Shown in pieces: positions 1 to 7,935 of a stretch of 37,520 nt of DNA. The notes beneath the pieces are model-generated. The model did no database searches and was not told the origin of the DNA. It saw only the letters and a program-made list of their open reading frames with translations. Positions within the stretch are counted from its first letter, which is position 1. Each line of letters starts with the position of its first letter. The translations under genes and the position numbers were made by a program. Source of the DNA: an uncultured Pseudomonadales bacterium (GTDB taxonomy: Bacteria > Pseudomonadota > Gammaproteobacteria > Pseudomonadales > Pseudohongiellaceae); the NCBI GenBank assembly GCA_905478195.1, contig CAJQHM010000066.1, positions 1-37,520 of the forward strand. The letters run 5' to 3'.

Positions 1-290
1 TAGATATCCATCGCGCCGATTTTGATAACTTGTATCCCCATGTAGACAAGGTACAAGCGAATAGTATTCTCCAGGGTCAGCAAGACGATGGAACGATGCT
101 CTACGGGCTCGATGCCAACTGCAAAGCATGGGAACTGGTGGGCAGAAAGCGCTGGCTAAGAATTCTTCGCTGGCCGCTGATTCGCTGGTTCGCCGATCTT
201 GGCTATCTGGTCTTCGCGAAGAATCGTTCGCTGATATCCTATGTAGTCACAGGCAAGCGGCGTTGCAGCAGTTGCCAGTTGGAAAGTTGA
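1..290 (+). CDS. DUF393 (DCC family) thiol-disulfide oxidoreductase-like protein, 5' truncated by window edge
   Basis: The reading frame is open from base 3 and enters from outside the window, so only about 95 C-terminal residues are present. They resemble the C-terminal half of the DUF393/DCC family: a DGT-LxGLDA stretch, then AWELVG, an RWPLIRW helix and a short FAKNRSLIS segment, ending in a CSSC pair. The family's N-terminal DxxCxxC motif, if present, lies upstream of the window. An internal TTG at base 30 could start translation but would cut into the conserved region, so a 5'-partial gene is the better reading. The gene is followed within 20 bases by palindromic element copy A. The biochemical role of the family is poorly defined; a redox function is only a family-level suggestion. 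Confidence 0.7.
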   Translation, partial: DIHRADFDNLYPHVDKVQANSILQGQQDDGTMLYGLDANCKAWELVGRKRWLRILRWPLIRWFADLGYLVFAKNRSLISYVVTGKRRCSSCQLES

Positions 291-306
291 AGCGAATAAA
301 ACAAGG

Positions 307-366
307 TTAAAGGGGTCTTGAAGGCGTCGGAGGGATTTAAATTAAATCCCTCCGACCCCTTTAATT
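307..366. repeat. Dispersed palindromic element, copy A (left arm expanded)
   Basis: This copy belongs to the same family as the elements at 1138, 12873 and 23699. The core arms (GTCGGAGGGATTTAA and its complement) are intact at 326-356, and the right arm ends in the usual CCCCTTTAATT. The left arm carries 11 extra bases at 318-328, apparently an imperfect tandem duplication (AAGGGGTCTTG followed by AAGGCGTCGGA). It follows the DUF393 gene and precedes the SDR gene on the same strand. It could act as a terminator for the first gene. Confidence 0.85.
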
Positions 367-396
367 GCTAAACGACAGTGCTTTCCTGAGGTAATA

Positions 397-1125
397 GTGG
401 TGAATATTGCGATAATTATAGGGGCAGGAAGCTCGATCGGAGGCAGCTTAATCAATGAGCTTACCCAGGATGAGTCGGTCGATCGCATAGTGGCGGTGGG
501 CAGGGGTGCTTCCCCTGAGTTCTTAGAGCACGGTGAAAAGGTGAGCTATCTGCGCAGTGATTATTCTGAAGAATCTATCAGTGCAATATGTTCGGAGTTA
601 GTGTCCAGTAAAGGCTCAATTACTCAGCTAATCATATGCAACGGCATATTGCATACCGATGCTATTTCGCCAGAGAAACGACTGGAAGATATTTCGGCTT
701 CATCAATGCTGGAGATATTGAATGTAAACACTGTTATTCCTCTTCTCTGGTTGGCAAAGCTCGCGCCGCTATTGAAGAGTAAAAACACTTGCAGGGTTGC
801 CATACTGAGCGCGAGAGTAGGTAGCATCGAGGACAACAGGAGTGGTGGCTGGTATTCCTATCGCGCCTCCAAGGCGGCGTTGAACATGTTGATCAAGACG
901 GCGGCGATTGAGCTGCGCCGACGTGCTCCTAATGTAAAACTCATCGCCTTCCACCCGGGCACTACAGACACGAGGCTATCGAAGCCCTTTCAGAGATCAG
1001 TGCCCGAGGGAAAGTTATTTACACCCGAGTTTGTTGCGAAGGCACTGCTGAGATTGCTGAGAACACTGGAGCCGGATACTGAACAAGAATTCTTCGATTG
1101 GGATGGACAGCCAGTACCTTGGTAA
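397..1125 (+). CDS. C-factor (CsgA)-like short-chain dehydrogenase/reductase
   Basis: A 242-residue cytosolic NAD(P)-dependent SDR-fold protein. The N-terminus has the Rossmann glycine motif GAGSSIGG after a short beta strand. NGILH takes the place of the NAG motif, and NVNT follows. The active site shows SARVGS, then YSYRASK with the catalytic Tyr and Lys. HPGTTDT follows the catalytic region. The segment from SARVGSIEDNR through the YxxxK helix and the C-terminal FFDWDG is typical of the C-factor/CsgA-like SDR subgroup. Start: GTG at 397, preceded by TGAGG five bases upstream; a second GTG at 400 is equally possible. The substrate cannot be read from sequence. The gene ends just before palindromic element copy B and converges on the dbpA-like gene. 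Confidence 0.87.
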   Translation: MVNIAIIIGAGSSIGGSLINELTQDESVDRIVAVGRGASPEFLEHGEKVSYLRSDYSEESISAICSELVSSKGSITQLIICNGILHTDAISPEKRLEDISASSMLEILNVNTVIPLLWLAKLAPLLKSKNTCRVAILSARVGSIEDNRSGGWYSYRASKAALNMLIKTAAIELRRRAPNVKLIAFHPGTTDTRLSKPFQRSVPEGKLFTPEFVAKALLRLLRTLEPDTEQEFFDWDGQPVPW

Positions 1126-1137
1126 AAAATTAAAGGA

Positions 1138-1190
1138 AATTAAAGGGGTCGGAGGGATTTAAATTAAATCCCTCCGACCCCTTTAATTTT
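1138..1190. repeat. Dispersed palindromic element, copy B, probable bidirectional terminator
   Basis: This is a perfect long palindrome around a single central base. AAATTAAAGGGGTCGGAGGG runs into a TTTAAATTAAA centre and is mirrored by CCCTCCGACCCCTTTAATTT. It fills most of the 67 bases between the stop codons of the SDR gene (1125) and the helicase gene (1193). On both strands the GC-rich stem is followed by a T-rich run, so it can act as an intrinsic terminator for both convergent genes. Terminator function is inferred. Confidence 0.88.
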
Positions 1191-1192
1191 TT

Positions 1193-2575
1193 CTAGCGTA
1201 GTAAGCGAGCCCTGAACTTTCTTCCCTTTATTTTGCCATCGGCAAGAGTCGCAACAGCAAGCTTAGCGATGCTTTGTTCGACGGCGACATAGGCGACCTT
1301 GTCGAATAGAGTGATTTTGCCTATCTGTGCTCCACTGATACCGGCGTTCGCAGTCAATGCACCCAGTAAGTCTCCCGCTCTGACTTTGTCTTTTCGTCCA
1401 CCGTTTATGAAAATTGTCACCATAGGTGGATAGAGTTTAAAATTCTTGGGTGCTTTTAGAATTGCAGTGTTACTTATAGCTGCAGCGCTGCCCTGGTATT
1501 CTTCGATTTCTTGCAGCTGGCGTTTCTCCGATGCTGTGAATAAGCTTACCGCCAGTCCCGTGTTGCCTGCCCTAGCCGTGCGACCTATGCGATGAATATG
1601 TACTTCGGGGTCGCGGCTGAGTTCGAAATTGATAACGGCGGCCAACTCCTTCACATCGAGACCGCGAGCGGCGACGTCGGTGGCGATTAGAATCGAACTG
1701 CTTTTTCCTGAGAATTGGGCGAGGACCTGGTCGCGCTCGAATTGTTCCAGATCGCCATGCAGAGCGAGCGCATGCAGATCGTGTTGACGCAGTTCTTTCA
1801 ATAGCTGGTCGCACTGCAGCTTGGTGTTGCAGAAAATCAGACTCGATTCTGGCTGATAATAGGCAATGACTTTTAGTAGCACCTCGACGCGCTCATTCTT
1901 GGCAACTTCGAAGAATAGCTGCTGGATGTTTGGTGTGTCCTGCTTGCTCTCGACTCGAATATTAACGGTATCGCGCTGTACGGCGTTGCTGATTTCCTCG
2001 ATACCATCAGGATAGGTTGCCGAGAATAAGAGTGTTTGTCTGGAGGCTGGAGTCTTGGCGATAATCTGCATAATGTCGTCATAAAATCCCATATCTAACA
2101 TGCGGTCGGCCTCATCCAGCACTAGCGTCTTGGTAGTCTTGAGGTGCAAGGTGTTCTCCTCTAGATGCTTCAAAACACGACCAGGGGTTCCTACCACAAT
2201 ATGCGGGTCGCGGCGCAGGGAGGCTAATTGAGGCCCCATGGGTTTGCCGCCACAGAGAATGAGCACTTTTACGTTGGGAATTGCATTGGCCAGTCGGCGA
2301 ATCTCCGCGGCTACCTGCTCGGCTAATTCGCGCGTGGGGCACAACACCAGCGCCTGTGTGTTGTAAGATTGAGAGTCGAGCTTATTGAGCAGCCCAATTG
2401 CGAATGCCGCCGTTTTGCCGCTACCGGTCTTCGCCCGGGCGATAAGGTCTTTGCCTTGCAATAGATGCGGCAGCGTCTGCGCCTGCACGGGAGTCATCTC
2501 TGCATAGGCAAGCGCCGATATGCTGGTAAGCAGCTCGGGGCGAAGTGTCAGTGCTGTGAACGCTATAGAATCCAT
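1193..2575 (-). CDS. dbpA: DbpA-type ATP-dependent DEAD-box RNA helicase
   Basis: A 460-residue DEAD-box helicase, the usual length of DbpA. Visible motifs in order are the Q-motif region (EMTPVQAQTLP), Walker A AKTGSGKT at residues 48-55, PTRELAEQ, GTPGR, DEAD within LVLDEADRMLD, SAT in LLFSATYP, and in the second RecA domain ATDVAARGLD and HRIGRTAR. The C-terminal ~75 residues form the DbpA RNA-binding domain (VTIFINGGRKDKVRAGDLLGAL onward, with KIKGRKFRARLL at the end). In the family this domain recognises a 23S rRNA hairpin (helix 92) and targets the ATPase to large-subunit assembly. The start ATG lies close to an AT-rich leader. The gene converges on the SDR gene through palindromic copy B. 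Confidence 0.94.
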   Translation of the reverse strand: MDSIAFTALTLRPELLTSISALAYAEMTPVQAQTLPHLLQGKDLIARAKTGSGKTAAFAIGLLNKLDSQSYNTQALVLCPTRELAEQVAAEIRRLANAIPNVKVLILCGGKPMGPQLASLRRDPHIVVGTPGRVLKHLEENTLHLKTTKTLVLDEADRMLDMGFYDDIMQIIAKTPASRQTLLFSATYPDGIEEISNAVQRDTVNIRVESKQDTPNIQQLFFEVAKNERVEVLLKVIAYYQPESSLIFCNTKLQCDQLLKELRQHDLHALALHGDLEQFERDQVLAQFSGKSSSILIATDVAARGLDVKELAAVINFELSRDPEVHIHRIGRTARAGNTGLAVSLFTASEKRQLQEIEEYQGSAAAISNTAILKAPKNFKLYPPMVTIFINGGRKDKVRAGDLLGALTANAGISGAQIGKITLFDKVAYVAVEQSIAKLAVATLADGKIKGRKFRARLLR

Positions 2576-2752
2576 TTCAGTGCCAACTATTGAGGGGCGC
2601 CGATCATAGCAGACAAGCCCTTGCCCTGCGAACGCCGCCGTTGTGCAGGGAATCGATGCGGTGTCAGGATGAAATAGGGCTTCTCAATTCAAAGATCAGT
2701 TCTGCTTCGGGCTGCTCAATTTTTATTAAGACTTGCCTGTATGGTCAGAGGC

Positions 2753-4336
2753 TCACTCGATTAGCGCAGGAAATCCCTGAGGTGGCTTTCTGTGCTTCGT
2801 AAGCTGCTCATAGCTATAGGCTATTTCGATCAGTGCGCCTTCCGCATAGGGACGTCCTACCACCTGAATACCCGCCGGCAGTTTTTCCTGCCAGAACCCC
2901 ATTGGTACCGTAACGGCGGGTAGGCCCGCGGCAGGAACTAATAACTGACTATTATCCCCCAGGTACTCTTCGTTAGCGTTATCAATATGCGCTGGAGGAT
3001 TCGACCAGGTAGGATAGATGAGTGCATCTAGATTGGCGGCATCCATGGCCCTTACTGTGTTTTCAAGAAGCTGGTTGCGTAGTGGATGATTGGGCCAGAT
3101 AAGGCAGGGGTCTTGTCTTTCATCTGGCGCCGTATCCAATGGAAACTGGGAGAAGAATTCGAGGGATCCTTTGGATTCAATGGCGAACTGACCCGACTCT
3201 AGCACTGTAGACACATCCAATAGGGGCGGCTCATCCAGAGAGCTTAAGTATTGTTTGAGGTCATAACGGAAACTGCCGCAGGATTGTATGCTGTCATTGA
3301 GCGTATCGAAATTTTCGATAGCGACAAAATCTACTACCGTAGCTCCAGCCGAGCGCATGTCATCGAGCGCATCGAAGAAGAGCTGTTTAATTTCGGCATC
3401 GGCAGTGTCATGATCAACCAGCCTTCTGAACACGCCGATACGTTTTCCGTTTAAGCCATCTTGTTTAAGAAACTCACGATAGTCAGCTTCCCTTCTATTC
3501 GAAACCGACAGGCTGTCGTTTGGATCATAGCCGGCGACGACATTAAAAAGTTTTACACCGTCTTCTACAGAACGTGTCATCGGTCCGGCGACATCTCGAT
3601 CGAATATTAACGGTATTACACCATCTCTACTGGTCAAGCCTAGCGTCGAGCGAATGCCAAACAAGGCCAGATGTGAAGACGGTCCTCTTATGGAGTTCCC
3701 AGTATCACTTCCCATGCCGGCGACGGCGAAGTTGGCAGCGACTGCCGATGCGGTGCCGCCAGAAGAGCCGGCAGGAACAAAATTAGTGTCGTAGGCGTTC
3801 GCGGTTCGGCCGAAGGAAGAGGAAACGGTCTCTCTAGGACTGAAGGCCCATTCAGCCATATTGGTCTTCGCTATTATTATTGCTCCGGCTTCGCGAAGTT
3901 TTCGCACCATAAAGGCATCATCCGGTGGGTAGTTTTCCAGGAGAGTAATGGAGCCCCCCGTGGTTATCATGTCATGGGTATCGAAATTATCTTTCACTAC
4001 TATGGGGGTGCAGAATAATTCTGGAAGCGGCTCATTGAACGCCAGAGCTCGATCGACTTCGTCGGCTTTCGCTAAGGCTGCGGGGTTAGTCACGATGATT
4101 GCATTAATTCCGCTGGACTGATCGTAGGTTTCTATACGCTGCAGGTAGCTTGAGACCACGTCATGACATGACGTTTCACCCGCGACTAGCGCATCTTGAA
4201 TGTCACCGATAGTGATTTCTACTACATCCAACGGCTGGCCCGATTGGCAGGAAGCGAGCCCCACAGATACAACAATCGCTATCAAGGATTTTTGCAAGCG
4301 GATTGCGAATGCCTTATGTATTTCTATTAGCTTCAC
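2753..4336 (-). CDS. Amidase-signature family lipoprotein
   Basis: About 527 residues, an amidase-signature (GatA-like) hydrolase. The Ser-cisSer-Lys triad region is visible: Lys in VVKDNFDT, then the Gly/Ser-rich PAGSSGGTASA and the nucleophile region GNSIRGPSS. The N-terminus has a basic region, a hydrophobic stretch and a lipobox (GLASC), so the protein is probably exported and lipid-anchored in the envelope. I chose the GTG at 4336 because AGGA lies nine bases upstream and it gives a normal lipoprotein signal. An upstream in-frame TTG at 4378 would add 14 residues and has no clear ribosome site. It lies downstream of the exported M20 peptidase on the same strand with a ~240-base gap, so co-transcription is possible. 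The substrate is unknown; peptide amides or other amides are possible. Confidence 0.88.
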   Translation of the reverse strand: MKLIEIHKAFAIRLQKSLIAIVVSVGLASCQSGQPLDVVEITIGDIQDALVAGETSCHDVVSSYLQRIETYDQSSGINAIIVTNPAALAKADEVDRALAFNEPLPELFCTPIVVKDNFDTHDMITTGGSITLLENYPPDDAFMVRKLREAGAIIIAKTNMAEWAFSPRETVSSSFGRTANAYDTNFVPAGSSGGTASAVAANFAVAGMGSDTGNSIRGPSSHLALFGIRSTLGLTSRDGVIPLIFDRDVAGPMTRSVEDGVKLFNVVAGYDPNDSLSVSNRREADYREFLKQDGLNGKRIGVFRRLVDHDTADAEIKQLFFDALDDMRSAGATVVDFVAIENFDTLNDSIQSCGSFRYDLKQYLSSLDEPPLLDVSTVLESGQFAIESKGSLEFFSQFPLDTAPDERQDPCLIWPNHPLRNQLLENTVRAMDAANLDALIYPTWSNPPAHIDNANEEYLGDNSQLLVPAAGLPAVTVPMGFWQEKLPAGIQVVGRPYAEGALIEIAYSYEQLTKHRKPPQGFPALIE

Positions 4337-4575
4337 TTGTGCTGTTCCTGTCTCTAGATCGGTGAGTTTATTATGCAATAAATTTGAATGTTCTATGCGA
4401 TGAATGCATCATCGCTCTACTGCTTGGCGTTTACTATCACTTCTCGTCATCTCCTTCCTAGTCATCAGACTGACCAGTGGCGAGGCAATCTCTACAATTA
4501 AAGTATTCAAGCGTTCTATGAAATGATTGAAAAGAAGCGTCCGAAACTATCCTAGAACCAGACCGCTCCCATTAA

Positions 4576-5880
4576 CTATTTGTACAGGCGATACATCAGT
4601 AGCGCTGCACGTTTACTCTGACTGGGTAGAGTGGACATTCGCGCGGTTTCATCTACAGTATGTCCGCCAGACCCACTTAAGCCCAAGCCATCGATAGCCA
4701 TGTCGACGAGCCCCGATGTGAATGAGACATCGGCGGCACCTGCCAGGCGGGGATTGACGGGCGCGACACTGCCGAAACCAAGGTCAAGGCTGGCTCTACT
4801 GTATACACGCAATAACTCAGCATTGCCTTCGGTAGGTGCCAGGGGTGGATAGCCATCATCGAATTCAATCTCAGCGCTGGTATGGGGGAAATTAGTGGCG
4901 ACTATTTCGCGCATGGTACTGCGTGCTCTCTCCAGTTGCTCCAGAGAAACCGCGCGCAGGTCACCAGTAACCAGAGCATTTTCAGCAACTACGTTATTCT
5001 TGCCAAAGGCAGTACCGCTACTGAACTGGGTATCATGGGTGATCTCGCTGCCACCCAGGATGCGACCTGGATTGAATGTGAGATTCTCTTCTTGTTGCAG
5101 GTTCTCCATAAACAACAGCAATATCCTCGCTGTTTCATAAATTGCGCCTGGGCCGATGTCCTCGCGGAACACCTGTGAGGAATGCGCGGGCGTGCCCTTA
5201 ACCTGGAGAGTCCAATCGGAGGAACCGCGCCGTGAAATATTTGCCGTTGCCGGATTGCCATCGCCATCTTCAAAACCGATAGCAATATCCGCGTATTCTG
5301 CGGCATCGATGAGTGCCTTCTTGCTCAAGGAAAGCGGGTTGCCGCTCAGTTCTTCGTCACCGGTAAGCACCACAGTAATGTCCATGTCTTGCAACTGACC
5401 GGATTCATTGAGAGCACGCAGTGCCTGCAGCATGATGAGGTTGCCACCCTTCATGTCGGTGATACCAGGACCGATGGCTCGCTCAGCATCGATGCGTTCG
5501 AAGCGCTGAAAGGGATTGTCGGGTTCAAACACGGTATCTAGATGTCCTATCAGCAGAAGCTTGGGCCCTTCACCTTCGCCACGAATTTCGGCGACCAGGT
5601 GGCCGGCACGATCGAAGCTCGCGCCATCTTCCCAGCGAGTCTCAAACCCAATCGCATCGAAGTGGGGCATCAGCAGCTCACCGACCCTGCGTACTCCAGC
5701 AAAGTTCATGGTGCCACTGTTGATGTTTACGCTTTCAATGAGTAGTTCTTCAGCGGCAGCGTTGCTGTCGTCGATAAACTCGACCATTGCTTGTTCAACC
5801 CTATCGAGTTGGGCGAAAGATGGAAGTTGCCAGCTCATCGCTAGAAACAGAACAATGGCATTGAAAGTAGAACAAGTCAT
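4576..5880 (-). CDS. Exported M20-family zinc metallopeptidase (glutamate carboxypeptidase/CPG2-like)
   Basis: About 434 residues. It begins with a signal peptide (hydrophobic to LPSFA, cleavage likely after A23), so it should act in the periplasm. Metal ligands and catalytic residues of M20 are in place: H113 and D115 in GHLDT, D142 in ITDMKGG, E176/E177 in TGDEE, and a C-terminal His in SGGHTVDE. The dimerisation-domain His is in VKGTPAHSS. I chose the ATG at 5880 because AAGGTG lies six bases upstream and it opens directly into the signal peptide. The frame stays open upstream to 5976, but that adds an unlikely 32-residue leader. Members of this group release C-terminal residues such as glutamate from peptides or folates; the exact substrate cannot be read here. 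Confidence 0.9.
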   Translation of the reverse strand: MTCSTFNAIVLFLAMSWQLPSFAQLDRVEQAMVEFIDDSNAAAEELLIESVNINSGTMNFAGVRRVGELLMPHFDAIGFETRWEDGASFDRAGHLVAEIRGEGEGPKLLLIGHLDTVFEPDNPFQRFERIDAERAIGPGITDMKGGNLIMLQALRALNESGQLQDMDITVVLTGDEELSGNPLSLSKKALIDAAEYADIAIGFEDGDGNPATANISRRGSSDWTLQVKGTPAHSSQVFREDIGPGAIYETARILLLFMENLQQEENLTFNPGRILGGSEITHDTQFSSGTAFGKNNVVAENALVTGDLRAVSLEQLERARSTMREIVATNFPHTSAEIEFDDGYPPLAPTEGNAELLRVYSRASLDLGFGSVAPVNPRLAGAADVSFTSGLVDMAIDGLGLSGSGGHTVDETARMSTLPSQSKRAALLMYRLYK

Positions 5881-6533
5881 AGAGAGCACCTTTGAGCGTA
5901 TCGAGTTGAGAATATGGAGTATGTCTATTACAGCGCCCGGTGGCCATACCCTGTCAACGCTGTGAATCAGGAACATTGAGTCATAGACTTCCGATTAGCA
6001 GATCACCTTCTGGTTGATTCATAAATTAAATCAATAAGATAAGCCAGAGGGACGGACTTTAGCCTTCCTCTGTGGTAGTGCAATGAGTCAGCGGGAGGAA
6101 GATAAAAACAAAGAGGATATGACCGTCTATTGCCCACCTTATTGCGCCTATTTCGAAAGCGGCTGTATTAGTGCACCCTAATAAGGCGTATAGTGCCTAG
6201 CTGTCCCTCCGCAAAACGAGCTTACTGGCAACCAGTCCAGTTACCTCCATTCTGCATCCCATTTGCCTTGAGTAGGTGGGGACTGATCTTTTGTACTCAT
6301 CATTGTTTACGGCTGTCATAAATAGTTGCCGCATTAAAGTAGTGTTTAAATTTCGCGCGTTGATCTAATGAAGAATCAACGCGGGCATTCTTATTGTTTT
6401 TGACCGCGCATGACGTAGACCTATTTGCCCTGTGACTCGCCTAAGGTTAGAGCGTTCTCAATTGGGCATTTCATTTTAGATATCGGTTCTCAAGAGTGTC
6501 GATGTAGTTTCCCCAAATCTTTTCAGGATATAT
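5881..6533. other. Intergenic region between divergent M20 peptidase and CDP-alcohol transferase genes
   Basis: This is 653 bases without a convincing gene on either strand. It must hold the promoters of both divergent genes, but I see no strong paired -35/-10 boxes. The only clear structure is a 9-bp perfect inverted repeat at 6356-6383. The last bases before 6534 (TTTTCAGGATATAT) contain a plausible AGGA ribosome site for the + strand gene. Confidence 0.6.
6356..6383. repeat. 9-bp perfect inverted repeat upstream of the lipid-headgroup gene pair
   Basis: CGCGTTGAT at 6356-6364 is mirrored by ATCAACGCG at 6375-6383 around a 10-base loop. It lies about 150 bases upstream of the CDP-alcohol transferase start. 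A T-rich but interrupted stretch follows at 6387-6401. It may be an operator, an attenuator or a weak terminator; the sequence does not decide between these. Confidence 0.45.
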
Positions 6534-7187
6534 ATGGCACTTGATACTGTGAAGCGAGACGACCCACAACCTACTATTCTTTCATATGTTAAAGACATCC
6601 CAAATCTGTGCTCACTTGCAGGTCTAGCTTGTACAGTTTCGGCCATCTATTTGAGCATTCTCGGTATTTACTACGGGGCAATGATAGGAATGATCTGGGC
6701 GGTGGCTTTTGATTGGGCAGATGGGCTGATTGCGCGAAGACTTAAGGGAAGGACCGGTAACGATCGAATTTTTGGTGGCCAGCTCGATGTGGTAATCGAC
6801 ATTGTTAGCTATGGAGTTACGCCTGCGATTCTTCTTCTTAGCTACGGGAAATTCGAACCACTTTTCCTGATAGGTGCGTTTATTGTTCTGGCAGCAAGCG
6901 CAATTCGACTAAGTTATTTTAGTACCTACGGGCTTTCATCCGATTCCAAGTACACAGGCCTAGCCCTCGATAATAATAGTCTCGTTCTGGTTTTTTTGTT
7001 TCTCTTCGAAAGTATCTTTAGTGAGAGAATATTCTCTCTCGCTCTCTACGGGGTTTGTGTTCTCTTGGCGGGGTTGAATGTATCGCAGATCAAGACTCCT
7101 AAATTCTCCGGGAACCCTGCTAGCGTTTACATGCTTGCTGTATATACAGCAAGCATAACTGCTATCTATGCATGGAAGCTTTTATAG
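6534..7187 (+). CDS. CDP-alcohol phosphatidyltransferase family integral membrane protein (PssA-like)
   Basis: A 217-residue membrane enzyme with about six hydrophobic segments. The CDP-alcohol phosphotransferase signature is complete: D60, D63-G64, A67-R68, G81, D85 and D89, with the final Asp as the expected catalytic base. The family moves a phospho-alcohol or phosphatidyl group between a CDP-linked donor and a free alcohol in the inner membrane. The N-terminal YVKDIPNLCSLAGL and overall size resemble the phosphatidylserine synthase branch, but the acceptor is not predictable. A cytidylyltransferase gene begins 63 bases downstream and could make the CDP-alcohol donor, so the pair probably builds one polar lipid headgroup. 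Start ATG at 6534 with AGGA nine bases upstream. Confidence 0.88.
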   Translation: MALDTVKRDDPQPTILSYVKDIPNLCSLAGLACTVSAIYLSILGIYYGAMIGMIWAVAFDWADGLIARRLKGRTGNDRIFGGQLDVVIDIVSYGVTPAILLLSYGKFEPLFLIGAFIVLAASAIRLSYFSTYGLSSDSKYTGLALDNNSLVLVFLFLFESIFSERIFSLALYGVCVLLAGLNVSQIKTPKFSGNPASVYMLAVYTASITAIYAWKLL

Positions 7188-7250
7188 AAAGCTAAAGAAT
7201 TTGTTCTATAAGCTAATTAACACCGACAAAACACAAGGATTAAAGAGTAA

Positions 7251-7724
7251 ATGGTTATATATACAGTAGGAACTTTCGACATGTTACACGTAGGTCATCT
7301 AGCACTATTGGAGCACTGTCGAAGGCTGGGCAGCGTTGTAGCGGTTGGTGTTGCCTCTGATCGAGTCGTGAATTCCTATAAACCTAACAAGCCTGTTATT
7401 CCTCTAGACCAAAGAATGCAGATGCTTAGATCGTTGCGTTGCGTCGATGTAGTAAGACCGTATTTTGAGCTCGAATATGTATCCGGCTGCAGAGAGTTGG
7501 ATGTTGATATCTTTGTTGTAGGAGAGGATTGGGGCGATAAGCCACACAACATCGATGTAGAGAATTTTCTTAAGAGCAAGGGCAGTGAAATAGTCAAAGT
7601 AAATTACGACCTTCGAACTTCATCTTCGCAGATTAAGAAGGATGTGTTGGCGCAACCTGTAATCGGCAGGGAACTACCGCATGCTATTGCCGGTGGGCCG
7701 AAGCTGGGCGCGTTCGCTCTATAA
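7251..7724 (+). CDS. Cytidylyltransferase-like nucleotidyltransferase (TagD/choline-phosphate type)
   Basis: A 157-residue soluble nucleotidyltransferase. The N-terminus has GTFDMLHVGH, containing the HxGH motif (H13, H16) that binds the CTP phosphates. FVVGEDWGDKP follows mid-protein, and RTSSSQIKK near residue 122 stands at the position of the RTxxISTT motif of glycerol-3-phosphate cytidylyltransferase. It is some 30 residues longer than TagD because of a C-terminal tail. The expected reaction is CTP plus a phospho-alcohol giving a CDP-alcohol and pyrophosphate; glycerol-3-phosphate, phosphoethanolamine or phosphocholine are all possible. It lies directly after the CDP-alcohol transferase gene on the same strand and very likely feeds it. 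FAD- or pantetheine-type adenylyltransferase activity is less likely given the length and motif set. Confidence 0.85.
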   Translation: MVIYTVGTFDMLHVGHLALLEHCRRLGSVVAVGVASDRVVNSYKPNKPVIPLDQRMQMLRSLRCVDVVRPYFELEYVSGCRELDVDIFVVGEDWGDKPHNIDVENFLKSKGSEIVKVNYDLRTSSSQIKKDVLAQPVIGRELPHAIAGGPKLGAFAL

Positions 7725-7813
7725 GTCTTGTCTCTGTGTTAGAGCCAAATTTGAATACCAAATATGTATAAGAGAGACCCTAATCAATCGTACGATTACC
7801 GAGGATGATAATC

Positions 7814-7930
7814 ATGAGTAAGGCTCAAAAAAGCAACAAGGAAACAAAGAAGAAAGCGGCGCTGACTCCGAAGGAGAAGAAGGCCGCCAAGGCGGCAGGT
7901 AAGCAAGCTAAGAATGTACTTGGTAACTAG
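7814..7930 (+). CDS. Lysine-rich 38-residue small protein
   Basis: The frame ATG 7814 to TAG 7930 encodes 38 residues that start MSKAQKSNKETKKKAA and continue TPKEKKAAKAAGKQAK. About one third are Lys, with Ala making up most of the rest. A good ribosome site (GAGGA, eight bases upstream of ATG) supports translation. The composition suggests a disordered or helical nucleic-acid- or ribosome-associated peptide; this is inferred from composition alone. It converges with the 44-residue ORF on the other strand, with only five bases between their stop codons. Confidence 0.65.
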   Translation: MSKAQKSNKETKKKAALTPKEKKAAKAAGKQAKNVLGN

Positions 7931-7935
7931 CTTAA

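Noticed and set aside
4337-4378. Longer start (TTG 4378) for the amidase lipoprotein
   Set aside because: It has no ribosome site and moves the lipoprotein signal far from the N-terminus; GTG 4336 has AGGA at proper spacing.
5516-5965. 149-codon open frame on the + strand
   Set aside because: It lies entirely opposite the M20 peptidase coding frame, is Ser/Pro/Arg rich and has no ribosome site; it is a shadow frame.
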